Below, piece by piece: positions 8,903-17,896 of a stretch of DNA of 64,000 bases. The notes below the pieces were generated by a model. That model saw only the letters and a list, made by a program, of their open reading frames with translations, had not been told where the DNA came from and made no database searches. The position numbers and the translations under genes are program-made. Source of the DNA: JAATGA01 sp047605605 (GTDB lineage Bacteria; Pseudomonadota; Alphaproteobacteria; Rhodobacterales; Rhodobacteraceae). Position 1 is the stretch's first letter, and the number at the start of each line of letters is the position of its first letter. The stretch is from positions 1 to 64,000 of the forward strand of contig JASGFG010000005.1 in NCBI GenBank assembly GCA_047605605.1. The letters are read 5' to 3'.

Positions 8903-9753
8903 GCCCGCCGCGCCCCACCACTGTGACCGAGGCCCTGCGCGCCGCCATCCCGCGCCTGCGGGCGGCGGGGGTCGACGATCCCGCGCGCGATGCCCGCGCG
9001 CTGATGGCCCATGCGGCGGGGCTGACGCCCGACCGGCTGACGCTGCACCTCTCCGATCCGCTGACCGATCCGCAGGCGGCCGCCTTTGCCGCCCATGTCG
9101 CCGCGCGCGAACGGCGCCAGCCGGTGGCGCAGATCATCGGCCAGCGGCTGTTCTGGGGGCGCAGCTTCTGCGTCACGCCCGACGTGCTGGACCCCCGCCC
9201 CGAGACCGAGATCCTGATCGACCACGCGCTGTCGCGGCCGTTTTCCCGCGTGCTGGACCTTGGCACCGGATCGGGGGCGATCCTGATCACGCTTCTGGCC
9301 GAAAGCCCCGACGCTACCGGCCTTGGCGCCGATCTGTCGGCCGAGGCCCTGGCCGTCGCGCGCGGCAATGCCCGGTTGCTGGGGGTGATGGGGCGGGCGG
9401 AATTCCTGCGGTCGGACTGGTTCGACGCCATTCCCGGCCGGTTCGACCTGATCGTGTCGAACCCCCCCTATATCGCGGAGGAGGAGATGGCGTCGCTGTC
9501 CCCCGAGGTGCGCGACTGGGAACCGCATCTGGCCCTGACCCCGGGCGGCGACGGCCTGGACGCCTATCGCGCCATCGCGGCGGGGGCGGGGGCCCATCTG
9601 GCCCCCGGCGGGCGGCTGATGGTCGAGGTAGGCCCGACGCAGGGCGATGCGGTCGCCGCGCTGCTTTCGGCGGCGGGTCTTGAAAATCCGCGCATCCTGC
9701 CCGATCTTGACGGAAGGCCCCGCGTGGTTGCGGCAGACTGCCGCAGGGGGTGA
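8899..9753 (+). CDS. prmC: Release-factor glutamine N5-methyltransferase
   Basis: PrmC methylates the glutamine of the GGQ motif in RF1 and RF2. The 284-residue product has an N-terminal helical domain, the SAM-binding [12 protein letters not shown] (GTGSG at 122-126) and the glutamine-binding NPPY at 188-191, exactly as in the family. It overlaps prfA by four bases, so translation is coupled. A terminator-like hairpin lies 17 bases after the stop, closing the prfA-prmC unit. Confidence 0.97.
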   Translation: MSPPRPTTVTEALRAAIPRLRAAGVDDPARDARALMAHAAGLTPDRLTLHLSDPLTDPQAAAFAAHVAARERRQPVAQIIGQRLFWGRSFCVTPDVLDPRPETEILIDHALSRPFSRVLDLGTGSGAILITLLAESPDATGLGADLSAEALAVARGNARLLGVMGRAEFLRSDWFDAIPGRFDLIVSNPPYIAEEEMASLSPEVRDWEPHLALTPGGDGLDAYRAIAAGAGAHLAPGGRLMVEVGPTQGDAVAALLSAAGLENPRILPDLDGRPRVVAADCRRG

Positions 9754-9770
9754 GGGAATTCGCCCGCATC

Positions 9771-9799
9771 GGCCGTTTTCCCCCGGAAAATGGCCTTTT
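9771..9799 (+). terminator. Rho-independent terminator of prfA-prmC
   Basis: GGCCGTTTTCC and GGAAAATGGCC pair over 11 positions with one G-U, loop CCC, followed by TTTT. Confidence 0.8.
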
Positions 9800-9993
9800 G
9801 CCGCCCGATGCCGCCAGAATCGGCTTGTATTGGGGCGGCGCGCATGGTTACACACAAGTCAGGCGACGCGGGAAGCGGCGGCTTCAAACGCCACTCCCCT
9901 CGCTCCAGACCCGACCCTGCTCCGCCCCGCCGATTTTCAGACGCCTGATGCGTCGCGGGTTCAGGACAGGCGGCTACCGGATCAAAGGACAAG

Positions 9994-10821
9994 ATGAGAT
10001 CTTCCAAGTCCCGCTCGCGTTCGAAGCAGAACCGCCCGCGCACCCTCGGCAACATCGTCAACCGGGTCTTCGATTCCTCGGGACCCGAGGGCAAGGTGCG
10101 CGGAACGCCCCAGCAGATCATCGAGAAATACCAGATTCTCGCCCGTGACGCGCAGCTGTCTAACGACCGTGTCGCCGCCGAGAACTTCCTGCAACATGCC
10201 GAGCATTACACCCGGATGCTGGGCGAGGCGCAGCGCGAGATGCAGGCCGAACAGGAGGCCCGCCAGCAGAACTGGCAGCAGAACGGCGGCAATGGCCAGA
10301 ATGGCGGCCAGCAGAATGGCGGCAACGGCGGCCAGCAGAACGGCAATGGCAACGGCCATCCTCAGCAGCGCGACCGCGACAACAGCCGCGAGCGTGATCG
10401 CGACGGGCGCGAGAACCGCGAACAGCGGGCCGATTTCCGCGCTGACCGCAATGAACAGCCCCGGACCGAGTTCCGGGCGCCCGATCCTCGCCACGAGGAA
10501 CCGCCGGTGCCCGCCGGGGTCGAGGTGATTGACCTTACGGGTGACGAGGATGCGGGCCTGGTCGAAACGCCCGAGGCACGCGAGCCCGTCCCCGTCGCGG
10601 CGCCCGAGGCGGGGACGGCCGACCGTCCGGCCCGCGCCCCCCGCACCCAGCAACCCCGCCGCCAGCCCAAGCCCGCCCCGGAGGCGGCTGCCCAAGCCCC
10701 CGCTTCCGCCGAAGCGGCCGATGAGCCGGGCAAAGGCCCTCGCCGCCCGCGCGGTCCGCGCAAACCCAAGGCCGAAGCGGCTCCGCAGGAAGGCGGCGAT
10801 CCGCGCGAGGCGGCGGAATAA
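9994..10821 (+). CDS. DUF4167 domain protein, probable RNA-binding
   Basis: The N-terminal 75 residues (RSRSKQNRPRTLGNIVNRVFDSSGPEGKVRG) carry the conserved DUF4167 core found almost only in Alphaproteobacteria. After it comes a long low-complexity part: a QN/NG-rich stretch at about residues 88-127, then an R/D/E-rich stretch, then a P/A/K-rich C-terminus. The basic core and disordered tail suggest RNA binding, which is inference. AAAGGACA precedes the ATG. It is monocistronic, between the prfA-prmC terminator and its own terminator, and the Q/N-rich part is likely variable between strains. Confidence 0.85.
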   Translation: MRSSKSRSRSKQNRPRTLGNIVNRVFDSSGPEGKVRGTPQQIIEKYQILARDAQLSNDRVAAENFLQHAEHYTRMLGEAQREMQAEQEARQQNWQQNGGNGQNGGQQNGGNGGQQNGNGNGHPQQRDRDNSRERDRDGRENREQRADFRADRNEQPRTEFRAPDPRHEEPPVPAGVEVIDLTGDEDAGLVETPEAREPVPVAAPEAGTADRPARAPRTQQPRRQPKPAPEAAAQAPASAEAADEPGKGPRRPRGPRKPKAEAAPQEGGDPREAAE

Positions 10822-11511
10822 CGCCGCAAGGCTGCTCCCGTTTTCAAGAGGGCGGTCCTTCCGGGCCGCCCCTTGTCTTTTCGGGGTCTTTTCGGACCTG
10901 CGCGGCCAGTTCAGGCAATCGCTGGCGTGCGGCGAGGCCCATGGGCCGCCGGGCGCGCGTAAAGATGCACTTCGGTGGCAAGAACCGGCGCGTGATCCCT
11001 CGCCCCGTCGGGGCAGCTGGGTCGGGCCGGTGCTGTGGACGCCCTGCAACGCGGTTTCGCATCCCGAGCGCGCAGGGGGTGAAGGCAGCAGCACGTTCCG
11101 CCGCCTGACAGCCGAGGTTCGCTTCGCGCAAGCACAGCGTGAAGGCGTGCCGGCAAGCCTTTCAGCGGCGCCACATCCCGCAGGCGCAGGGGGGCATCGC
11201 CGGAATGGCGTGACACATGCCCGCGTCCAGTTTCTCATTCACGTCGCGCGGGGTTTCGGGCTGGTTGCGGGGCACGCGCGCGGGGGGCGCCCTGCAACGC
11301 GCATTACCAATTTGATACAGGCTGCGGGACACGGGCGCGCGGGTCCGTTCCCCTTTCGCACCGCCCCGAAAGCGGGAGCCAGAGGCCAGCCTTTCCCCAG
11401 CACCTTGCCGGCCGGGGCCGGAACCGCGCGCGCCTTGGGCCAGGTGCCGCCCCTGATCCCCGGTGTCGTGATCCGCGTGGATGCCCGCAAGGCCGTGGTC
11501 TTCCGGCCGTT
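10822..11511. other. Convergent intergenic gap of 690 bases
   Basis: Apart from the terminator at 10850-10881 I see no supported gene between the DUF4167 gene and the end of rsmA. Open frames here lack ribosome sites and recognisable products. A small GCCCC-GTC-GGGGC hairpin lies near 11000. The gap is unusually long for this genome. Confidence 0.5.
10850..10881 (+). terminator. Rho-independent terminator of the DUF4167 gene
   Basis: GGGCGGTCC-TTCC-GGGCCGCCC makes a 9-base stem with one T-G pair, followed by CTTGTCTTTT. Confidence 0.8.
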
Positions 11512-12354
11512 TCAGCCCGCCGCCAGTTCCCGCGCCAGGGCGCAGAACCCTTCCAGCGGGATCTCCTCGGCCCGCGCGGTCGGCTCGATCCCCACGGCGC
11601 GCAGCCGGTCCTCGATGTCCGGCACGATCCCGCGCAGCGAAGCGCGCAGCATCTTGCGCCGCTGGTTGAAGGCCGCTGCCGTCAGCCGCGACAACACAGC
11701 CCCGTCGCAGGGAAAGCGCGGCGCGGGCAGGGCGGTCAGATGGACCACCGCCGAATGCACCTTGGGCGCGGGGGTGAAGGCTTCGGGCGGCAGGGTCATC
11801 ACCACCCGCGCCTCGCACCGCCATTGCGCCAGCAGCGCCAGCCGCCCATAGGCCTTGGACCCGGGCCGCGCCACGATCCGCTCGGCCACCTCTTTCTGGA
11901 ACATCAGCGTCAGGCTTTCCCAGAACGGCGGCCAGACCTTCGGCGTCAGCCAGCCGACCAGCAGTTCCGTCCCCACGTTATAGGGCAGGTTCGCCACGAT
12001 GCGGATCGGCGCGGTCAGATGCGCGGCGGCATCGACCGTCAGCGCATCGGCATTGATCACCTCCAGCCGGCCGGGATAGGCGGCGGCGATCTCGGCCAGC
12101 GCGGGCAGACAGCGGGCGTCCTTTTCGATCGCCAGCACCCGCCGCGCCCCTTCGGCCAACAGCCCGCGCGTCAGCCCGCCCGGACCCGGACCCACCTCCA
12201 GCACATCCGACCCGGTCAGATCCCCCGCCGCCCGCGCGATCTTGGCGGTCAGGTTCAGGTCCAGCAGAAAGTTCTGCCCCAGCTGTTTTTTCGCCACCAG
12301 ATCATGCGCGCGGATCACCTCGCGCAGGGGGGGCAACCCGTCAATCGCGGCCAT
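11512..12354 (-). CDS. rsmA: 16S rRNA (adenine1518/1519-N6) dimethyltransferase
   Basis: RsmA (KsgA) dimethylates two adjacent adenines near the 3' end of 16S rRNA during small-subunit maturation. The 280-residue product shows LGQNFLLD at the N-terminus, the SAM-binding [10 protein letters not shown] (about 53-62) and the catalytic NLPYN at 122-126, with the helical C-terminal domain. The ATG at 12354 is preceded by GAGGGGGCGGG, which is the end of intergenic repeat copy F. It is the last gene of the lptF-lptG-lptD-surA-pdxA-rsmA run, the same neighbourhood order as in E. coli. Confidence 0.97.
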   Translation of the reverse strand: MAAIDGLPPLREVIRAHDLVAKKQLGQNFLLDLNLTAKIARAAGDLTGSDVLEVGPGPGGLTRGLLAEGARRVLAIEKDARCLPALAEIAAAYPGRLEVINADALTVDAAAHLTAPIRIVANLPYNVGTELLVGWLTPKVWPPFWESLTLMFQKEVAERIVARPGSKAYGRLALLAQWRCEARVVMTLPPEAFTPAPKVHSAVVHLTALPAPRFPCDGAVLSRLTAAAFNQRRKMLRASLRGIVPDIEDRLRAVGIEPTARAEEIPLEGFCALARELAAG

Positions 12355-12358
12355 CCCG

Positions 12359-12415
12359 CCCCCTCTTTCCCTTTGAAAAATACTCCACGGGGGTGTGGGG
12401 GTGTGAAACCCCCAC
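12359..12415 (-). repeat. Intergenic hairpin repeat, copy F
   Basis: On the minus strand: GTGGGGGT-TTCAC-ACCCCCAC stem-loop, then ACCCCCGTGGAGTATTTTTC and a GGGAAAGAGGGGG tail. It fills most of the pdxA-rsmA gap and its tail forms the rsmA ribosome site. Confidence 0.75.
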
Positions 12416-12432
12416 TGCAACGCCGGCCCCGC

Positions 12433-13395
12433 TCACCGCCCCGCCCCCATCCGGGCCGCCATCCGCAGCGCGGCCAGGGTCGAGGACGGGTCCGCCACCC
12501 CGCGCCCCGCGATATCGAAGGCCGTGCCATGGTCGGGCGAGGTGCGCACGAAGGGCAGCCCCAGCGTCACGTTCACGCCCCCGGCAAAGTCGATGGTCTT
12601 GATCGGGATCAGCGCCTGATCGTGATACATGCAGACCGCCGCGTCGTAACCCGCCCTCGCGGCGGCGTGGAACATCGTGTCGGCGGGCAGGGGGCCGCGC
12701 AGGTCCATGCCTTCGGCCGTCAGCCGCGCCAGCAGCGGGGCGATCATCGCCAGTTCCTCGCCCCCCATCGCGCCGCCTTCGCCCGCATGGGGGTTCAGCC
12801 CCGCCACCGCGATACGCGGGGCCGCGATGCCGAAATCGCGGATCAGCCCGGCATGGGTGATGCGGATCGTCTGTTCCAGCACATCGGCGGTCAGGGCGGC
12901 GGGCACATCGGCCAGCGGGATGTGGATGGTCGCGGGCACCACGCGCAACTCGTCGCAGGCCAGCATCATCACCACCCGGTCCACCCCCGCCAGGGCCGCC
13001 AGATATTCCGTATGGCCGGGATAGGGGAAACCGGCCCCGTCCTTCAGCGCCTTCTTGTGGATCGGCAGGGTGCAGACCGCAGCCGCTTCGCCCGCCTGCA
13101 CCAGATGCACGGCGCGGGCGATCACCTCGATCACGCCCGCGGCATTGGCGGGGTCGGGACGGCCGGGCACCGCGGCCGCGGCAAAGTCGTGGCGCAGCAC
13201 CGGCAGCGCCTCGGGGGGCACCTGCGCCGCTTCGGCGGGCGAGGCGACCTCGGCCACCCGCGTTCCGGCGGGCAGGTGGCGCGGATCGCCGATCCAGACA
13301 AAGGGCAGCGCCGCCCCCAGCCGTTCCCGCGCCGCGACGGCCAGTTCGGGGCCGATCCCGGCAGGTTCGCCGCAGGTCAGAAGGACGGGCTTCAC
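12433..13395 (-). CDS. pdxA: 4-hydroxythreonine-4-phosphate dehydrogenase
   Basis: PdxA oxidises 4-phosphohydroxy-L-threonine in the DXP-dependent pyridoxal phosphate pathway. The 320-residue product begins with the typical PVLLTCGEPAGIGPE and has PGHTEYLA, the metal and substrate segments around NPHAGEGG, and CMYHDQALIP with a conserved histidine. The start codon is GTG and overlaps the surA stop (GTGA at 13395-13392), implying coupled translation. Its position between surA and rsmA is conserved in many proteobacteria. Confidence 0.96.
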   Translation of the reverse strand: MKPVLLTCGEPAGIGPELAVAARERLGAALPFVWIGDPRHLPAGTRVAEVASPAEAAQVPPEALPVLRHDFAAAAVPGRPDPANAAGVIEVIARAVHLVQAGEAAAVCTLPIHKKALKDGAGFPYPGHTEYLAALAGVDRVVMMLACDELRVVPATIHIPLADVPAALTADVLEQTIRITHAGLIRDFGIAAPRIAVAGLNPHAGEGGAMGGEELAMIAPLLARLTAEGMDLRGPLPADTMFHAAARAGYDAAVCMYHDQALIPIKTIDFAGGVNVTLGLPFVRTSPDHGTAFDIAGRGVADPSSTLAALRMAARMGAGR

Positions 13396-14621
13396 GGCTG
13401 ACGGATCAGCGCCTCGGAGCGGAGCTGTTCCATATAGATATCGGCCAGCTTCGACAGGCGCTGCCCGACCAGCTGGCCCCGCACCTCCTCGCGCGAGGGG
13501 GAGTCCTTGGCCACCGGATTGCGCGCGCAGAGCATCAGGAACACCCGCGCCCCGCCGCTCCGCAGCGCGGTAGAGCTTTCGCCGGGGTCAAGCCGCGCCA
13601 GTTCCAGCGCGATGTCCTTTGGCACCTGACCCAGCGGCTTCGTCTCGCGCTGGACGCCCTGCATCACGGCGTAAAGATCGTTGCAGGTATCGACCTCGGC
13701 CCGGATGCGGGCGATCTGCGCGGGCGCATCCGGCCCGTCGGCGATGGTGACCCGCGCGTAATCCACCGTCTGCTCGCCCGAGGTGCCGCCCTCGGCATCG
13801 GCGATGGCGCGCATCTGAAGCAGGACGACCGCATTCGGAACCGCGATCGGCGGCGTCACCTGACCGGGCGCAAGGCCCAGCACCTGGCGTTGCAGGTCGG
13901 GCGGCAGGTTCGCCACCGGCATCCAGTCCAGCTTGCCGCCCCGTCCCGCGGTCTGTGCCGCCGAATAGCGCTGTGCGGCGGCGGCAAAGGCCGCCTCGGT
14001 ATGGATGCCCGCGCGGATCTGGTTGGCCTGCGCCATCTCGTCATCGGGGTCGCCCTCGACCGGGATCACCAGTTCCGACAGCAGCACCCGCACCGCGGGC
14101 TTGTGATCCAGCGCGGCAAGCGCGCGGTCGACCTCGACATCGGTGATCTTGACGGTGGGGGCGTATTTCGCCCGGATCAACTCGCGCCAGGTGATCTGCG
14201 CGGTGACGAAATCGCGGAAGGTTTCCGCCGACACGCCGCCCTGGTTCAGCGCCTTGACGAAGTTCTCGGCCGACAGGTTCGCCCGGCTGGCGAATTCCTC
14301 CATGCCCTTCTTCACGTCGTCGGGCGTCAGCTTCAACCCGACCTGGGCGGCGGCCCAGACGCGCAGCCGGTCGTCGATGACGCCCTGCAACGCGTCTTTC
14401 TGCAGATCGCCGGGCTGGCGCAGCATGGTCAGGAACCGCAGGCGCTGATCCACCTCATACTGGGTGACGGCCTTGCCGTTGACATAGACCACGGGCGAGA
14501 ACTGCCCGCCCTGCGCCGCCGCGGGCGCACCGAACAGGGCAGGCGCCGCGCCCGCGCCCAGCATCAGCGCGACGGCCGCCGCGCGGGTGAAACCGGGAAA
14601 TCCTGCCGCAAACCTGTTCAT
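13392..14621 (-). CDS. surA: Periplasmic chaperone / peptidyl-prolyl isomerase SurA
   Basis: SurA escorts outer-membrane proteins, including LptD, across the periplasm. The 409-residue precursor has a signal peptide (hydrophobic stretch about 14-35, likely cut after APAAAQ), the SurA N-terminal chaperone domain (VVYVNGKAVTQYEVDQR onward) and one parvulin-type PPIC region around residues 175-280. It lies 36 bases after lptD and overlaps pdxA. It is somewhat divergent from the enterobacterial protein, with only one obvious parvulin domain, as is usual in alphaproteobacteria. Confidence 0.9.
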   Translation of the reverse strand: MNRFAAGFPGFTRAAAVALMLGAGAAPALFGAPAAAQGGQFSPVVYVNGKAVTQYEVDQRLRFLTMLRQPGDLQKDALQGVIDDRLRVWAAAQVGLKLTPDDVKKGMEEFASRANLSAENFVKALNQGGVSAETFRDFVTAQITWRELIRAKYAPTVKITDVEVDRALAALDHKPAVRVLLSELVIPVEGDPDDEMAQANQIRAGIHTEAAFAAAAQRYSAAQTAGRGGKLDWMPVANLPPDLQRQVLGLAPGQVTPPIAVPNAVVLLQMRAIADAEGGTSGEQTVDYARVTIADGPDAPAQIARIRAEVDTCNDLYAVMQGVQRETKPLGQVPKDIALELARLDPGESSTALRSGGARVFLMLCARNPVAKDSPSREEVRGQLVGQRLSKLADIYMEQLRSEALIRQP

Positions 14622-14657
14622 CGCCTGCTTCTTTCCGTTTCTTGTCCTTCGTTCCGC

Positions 14658-16799
14658 CTATCCGCGACAGGCCCCGGCGGGTCCGGCCTTGCTGCCGCCG
14701 CCAAAGCCCGCCAGTTGCACCGAAAGGCCGAAACTGGTGGTCGGTTGCACACTAGTCGAGGATGCGAACCGACGCGAGAGCGAAAGATCCACCTGCACGC
14801 ATTCGTTCCGCCAGACCAGCCCCACCCCCGCCCGTGTCGCCCGGTCGGCGTCAAAGTCATAGCGGGTCATGGCGCTGGCCGTCCAGTTCGGGTTCAGGTC
14901 ATAGCTGGCATCCAGTTGCAGCTCGGATGTCTGTTCGGGCCGGTCCTCGTCCGGGTCGGCGATCAGATAGACATAGCCCGACGACAGGCTGTAGCGGTCG
15001 CGCGCCACATCCATGCGCCATTCGCCCTTCGTCACCTTGAGGTCGTCGTCGAACAGCACGCGGTTCGTCAGCGAAAGACCGTCCGGCAGGCCCAGTTGCC
15101 AGGCCAGCAGCCAGTCCGACCGTTTCCCGTCCAGCCCCGAGGCGGCGCTGAACTGGTCGAGGTCGCTGCTGCGGATCACCCGGCCGCCGGCAAAGCTCAG
15201 CGACCAGCCTGTGGGGTCATAGCGGGTGTAGGACAGGCCCAGGCTGGCCCAGGACCCCTGCTCGATCGCGTCCGAGCCGGGAAAGCGGTTCATCGCGAAC
15301 AGGTTGCTTTCGTCGAATTCCACCAGCGTGGAATCCTCGTTCGGGATGCGGCCGTCGCCGCCGTGCGACGTGACCAGTTGCAGCACCGGCTCGATCACAT
15401 GGCTGGCCCCGTCGGTGCCGGCCTTGACCCAGGGCCAGCGAAGCTCGACCCCCGCCACGCCGTGCAGGCGGGTTTCGGTGCCGCCATATTCCGCATCCTG
15501 GTTGATGTCGTAGAGATCGGCCGAGACCGCGCCCATCAGGGTGGCGACGATGCCGGGATCCGTGACCCAGTTCCGCCGCCAGTCGCCCTTGACCGTCATC
15601 CGCGCCACGTCGCGCCCGTCGGCGATGCCGTCGCCGTTCAGGTCCAGTTCCTCTTCCGAAGTGCGGTTGGCACTGTGGCTCTGGAACTGCAAGCCGGCCT
15701 CGCCCCCCAGCGGCCCGCCCGAGAAGCGCCGGTGAAAGGTGAAATCCCCGATCAGCGACGGGATGGTCGAGTTCGATTCGCCCTCGCGGATCGACTGCAC
15801 CCCGACCAGCCGCGCCGAGATATATTCGTTGCGCCGCACCCGCGTCGCCTCGATCACGCTTTCCAGCCGGTCTTCCTCGGGCAGGCCATAGTCGTAAAGA
15901 TAGGCGTCGTCGCTGACCGTCTCGCCATGGAATTTCAGCGTGAAGCCATAGGGCAGGGCAAAGTGTCCGTCGGCGGTCAGATAGCCCCGCGTCTCGCCCG
16001 GCAGCAGTTCGTCATGCGAAACGGCGCCGTTCAGCTCGATCTCGCCGGTGCGGAAGGCCTGGCGATAGCGCAGTTCCAGCGTCCGGCCGTTCTTGGTCGA
16101 GACATAGGGGGTCAGCGTCACGTCGGCGCTGCGCCCCAGGGTGACGAAATAGGGCAGCTTCAGCCCGGTCCCCAAACCCGTGGTCGTGCGCAGTTCCGGC
16201 CGCAGAAAGCCGCTGGAGCGGTCCAGGTTCGGGTCGGGCATCCGCAGACGCGGCACCCAGAACACCGGGAGGCCGGCGATGCGGAACTGGGCGTCGGTGA
16301 AATAGATCTGCTGGGCAAGTTCGTCATGAACGACCTTGCGCGCGCGGATTTCCCAAAGCGGCGCGGGATTGCCCGCGCAGACCTTGCAGGACGAGGCGAC
16401 GGTGCGCGACAGCTGGGTATAGCGCCCGTCGATCCGCTGCATCTCGGCCGCAGCCAGTTGCAGCTGGCGGTCCATGACCATCCGCACGCCGGTCATGACG
16501 CCATTCGCCAGATCGGCGTCCAGCGCCGCCTGATCGGCCAGAACCACGGTTTCGCCCGCCGTATCGGTCAGGACGATGGGGCCGGCGATCTTCAGGCTGT
16601 CGGCCTTGCGGTCATAGTCGATGCGCGAGGCGGTCAGGCGGCGGCCCTTGTAGAACACCTCGACATGGCCGGTCGCGGTCAGCGTGTCGTCGCCGTTGAT
16701 GGCGACCGTATCGGCCACCATCGAGGCGCGCTCTTGTGCCGCGGCCGGGGCGGCAAGGGCCAGGAACAATGCCGTCAGGGCATGGGCGAGGGGGCGCAT
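14658..16799 (-). CDS. lptD: LPS-assembly protein LptD
   Basis: LptD is the outer-membrane barrel that, with LptE, inserts lipopolysaccharide into the outer leaflet. The 713-residue product starts with a signal peptide (cut after AAPAAAQ), then the N-terminal OstA/LptA-like beta-jellyroll (VADTVAINGDDTLTATGHVEV) and the long C-terminal barrel domain with repeated aromatic beta-strands, ending without lysine as outer-membrane barrels often do. A pair of cysteines lies in SCKVCAGNP. The ATG at 16799 overlaps the lptG stop (ATGA). Confidence 0.94.
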   Translation of the reverse strand: MRPLAHALTALFLALAAPAAAQERASMVADTVAINGDDTLTATGHVEVFYKGRRLTASRIDYDRKADSLKIAGPIVLTDTAGETVVLADQAALDADLANGVMTGVRMVMDRQLQLAAAEMQRIDGRYTQLSRTVASSCKVCAGNPAPLWEIRARKVVHDELAQQIYFTDAQFRIAGLPVFWVPRLRMPDPNLDRSSGFLRPELRTTTGLGTGLKLPYFVTLGRSADVTLTPYVSTKNGRTLELRYRQAFRTGEIELNGAVSHDELLPGETRGYLTADGHFALPYGFTLKFHGETVSDDAYLYDYGLPEEDRLESVIEATRVRRNEYISARLVGVQSIREGESNSTIPSLIGDFTFHRRFSGGPLGGEAGLQFQSHSANRTSEEELDLNGDGIADGRDVARMTVKGDWRRNWVTDPGIVATLMGAVSADLYDINQDAEYGGTETRLHGVAGVELRWPWVKAGTDGASHVIEPVLQLVTSHGGDGRIPNEDSTLVEFDESNLFAMNRFPGSDAIEQGSWASLGLSYTRYDPTGWSLSFAGGRVIRSSDLDQFSAASGLDGKRSDWLLAWQLGLPDGLSLTNRVLFDDDLKVTKGEWRMDVARDRYSLSSGYVYLIADPDEDRPEQTSELQLDASYDLNPNWTASAMTRYDFDADRATRAGVGLVWRNECVQVDLSLSRRFASSTSVQPTTSFGLSVQLAGFGGGSKAGPAGACRG

Positions 16800-17896
16800 C
16801 AGCCGTCCTCCAGATGCAGAAGAAGGCCCATGGCGGCCATTGCGGCGGCGACGGGCGGGATCCAGGCGGCCATCGCCACCGGGATCTGCCCGTTTTCGCC
16901 CAGGACCTGCGCGAAGTTGCGCAGGAAAAAGATCGCGAACCCCGCCAGCAGCGACAACAGCACCATGGTGCCGGTATTGCCCGACCGGACATGGCGCATC
17001 GTGAACCCCCCCGCCAGCAGCACCATCGCCGCCAGCAGCAGCGGTTGCGCCAGTTCCATCTGGAACCAGACGCGGTGCGACCGGGCGGAAAAGCCCGCCC
17101 GCTCCAGCCCGGCAATATAGCGCGGCAGGTCCCAGAACGGAATCGCCGAAGGCGTGCCGAACCCGTCGCGGATCGAATCGCGCGTCAGGTCGGTCGGCAA
17201 GGTGCTGTCGCCGGCCTGCGCCTCGGCGCTGCGTTCGGGATTGTCCTGCGTCAGATCCCACCGCTTGGTCCCGGTCAGCCGCCAGACCCCCGAATCGAGC
17301 GCGGCATGATTGGCCTCGACCCGTGTTTGCGGCGTGCCGTCGGCGCCGAAGGACAGGAAGGTCGCCCCGAACAGCTCGGTCCCGTCCAGGTTCGCGCGAC
17401 TGGCCTGGATGACGGTCTGCCCGTCTTCGCCCCCCTGGCGCAACCACAAGCCGCCATCGGTGACCGACAGGATGCTTTGCCCGCCGCGGGTGTATTCGGA
17501 CCAGAGCTTGTCATATTCCTTTTGCGTGCCTGCGACGATCGGGTTCAGCACCGCCACCGCAAAAGCCCCGACCGCCACCGCCGCCCCCACCGGCGCCAGC
17601 AGGAACCGCAGCCCCGACCGCCCCGCCGCGCGGATCACCACCAGTTCGGAGGTGCGGGCCAGCCCGATGAACAGCGTGATCGCCGACAGGATCACCACCA
17701 GCGGCAGGATGGTGTAAAGCGTCTTCGGCACGTTCACCGCCGAAAGGATCAGCGCGTCGCCAAAGCCGATGTCCGCATCCGAAAAGCGGCGCAGCTGGTC
17801 GATCACGTCGATCAGCAGCATGATCCCGAAGAAGATCAGGAACACCATCAGCGTGATCCGCAGGAACTTCATCGCGATATAGCGGTGCAGGATCAT
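16799..17896 (-). CDS. lptG: LPS export ABC permease LptG
   Basis: LptG pairs with LptF and the LptB ATPase to extract LPS from the inner membrane. The 365-residue product has the LptF/LptG layout: two N-terminal transmembrane segments (about 10-30 and 60-75), another near residue 100, a periplasmic beta-jellyroll of about 170 residues, then three C-terminal membrane segments. It overlaps lptF upstream and lptD downstream by four bases each, so all three are translated together. LptB is not in this window. Confidence 0.93.
   Translation of the reverse strand: MILHRYIAMKFLRITLMVFLIFFGIMLLIDVIDQLRRFSDADIGFGDALILSAVNVPKTLYTILPLVVILSAITLFIGLARTSELVVIRAAGRSGLRFLLAPVGAAVAVGAFAVAVLNPIVAGTQKEYDKLWSEYTRGGQSILSVTDGGLWLRQGGEDGQTVIQASRANLDGTELFGATFLSFGADGTPQTRVEANHAALDSGVWRLTGTKRWDLTQDNPERSAEAQAGDSTLPTDLTRDSIRDGFGTPSAIPFWDLPRYIAGLERAGFSARSHRVWFQMELAQPLLLAAMVLLAGGFTMRHVRSGNTGTMVLLSLLAGFAIFFLRNFAQVLGENGQIPVAMAAWIPPVAAAMAAMGLLLHLEDG

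Noticed and set aside
10256..10390. Q/N/G-rich repeats in the DUF4167 gene as a possible prion-like or tandem-repeat locus
   Set aside because: The low-complexity tail is usual for this family, and the units are too irregular to call a tandem array.
13890..17120. A frame of over 1,000 codons on the plus strand opposite surA, lptD and lptG
   Set aside because: It crosses three well-identified minus-strand genes and has no ribosome site or recognisable domain.
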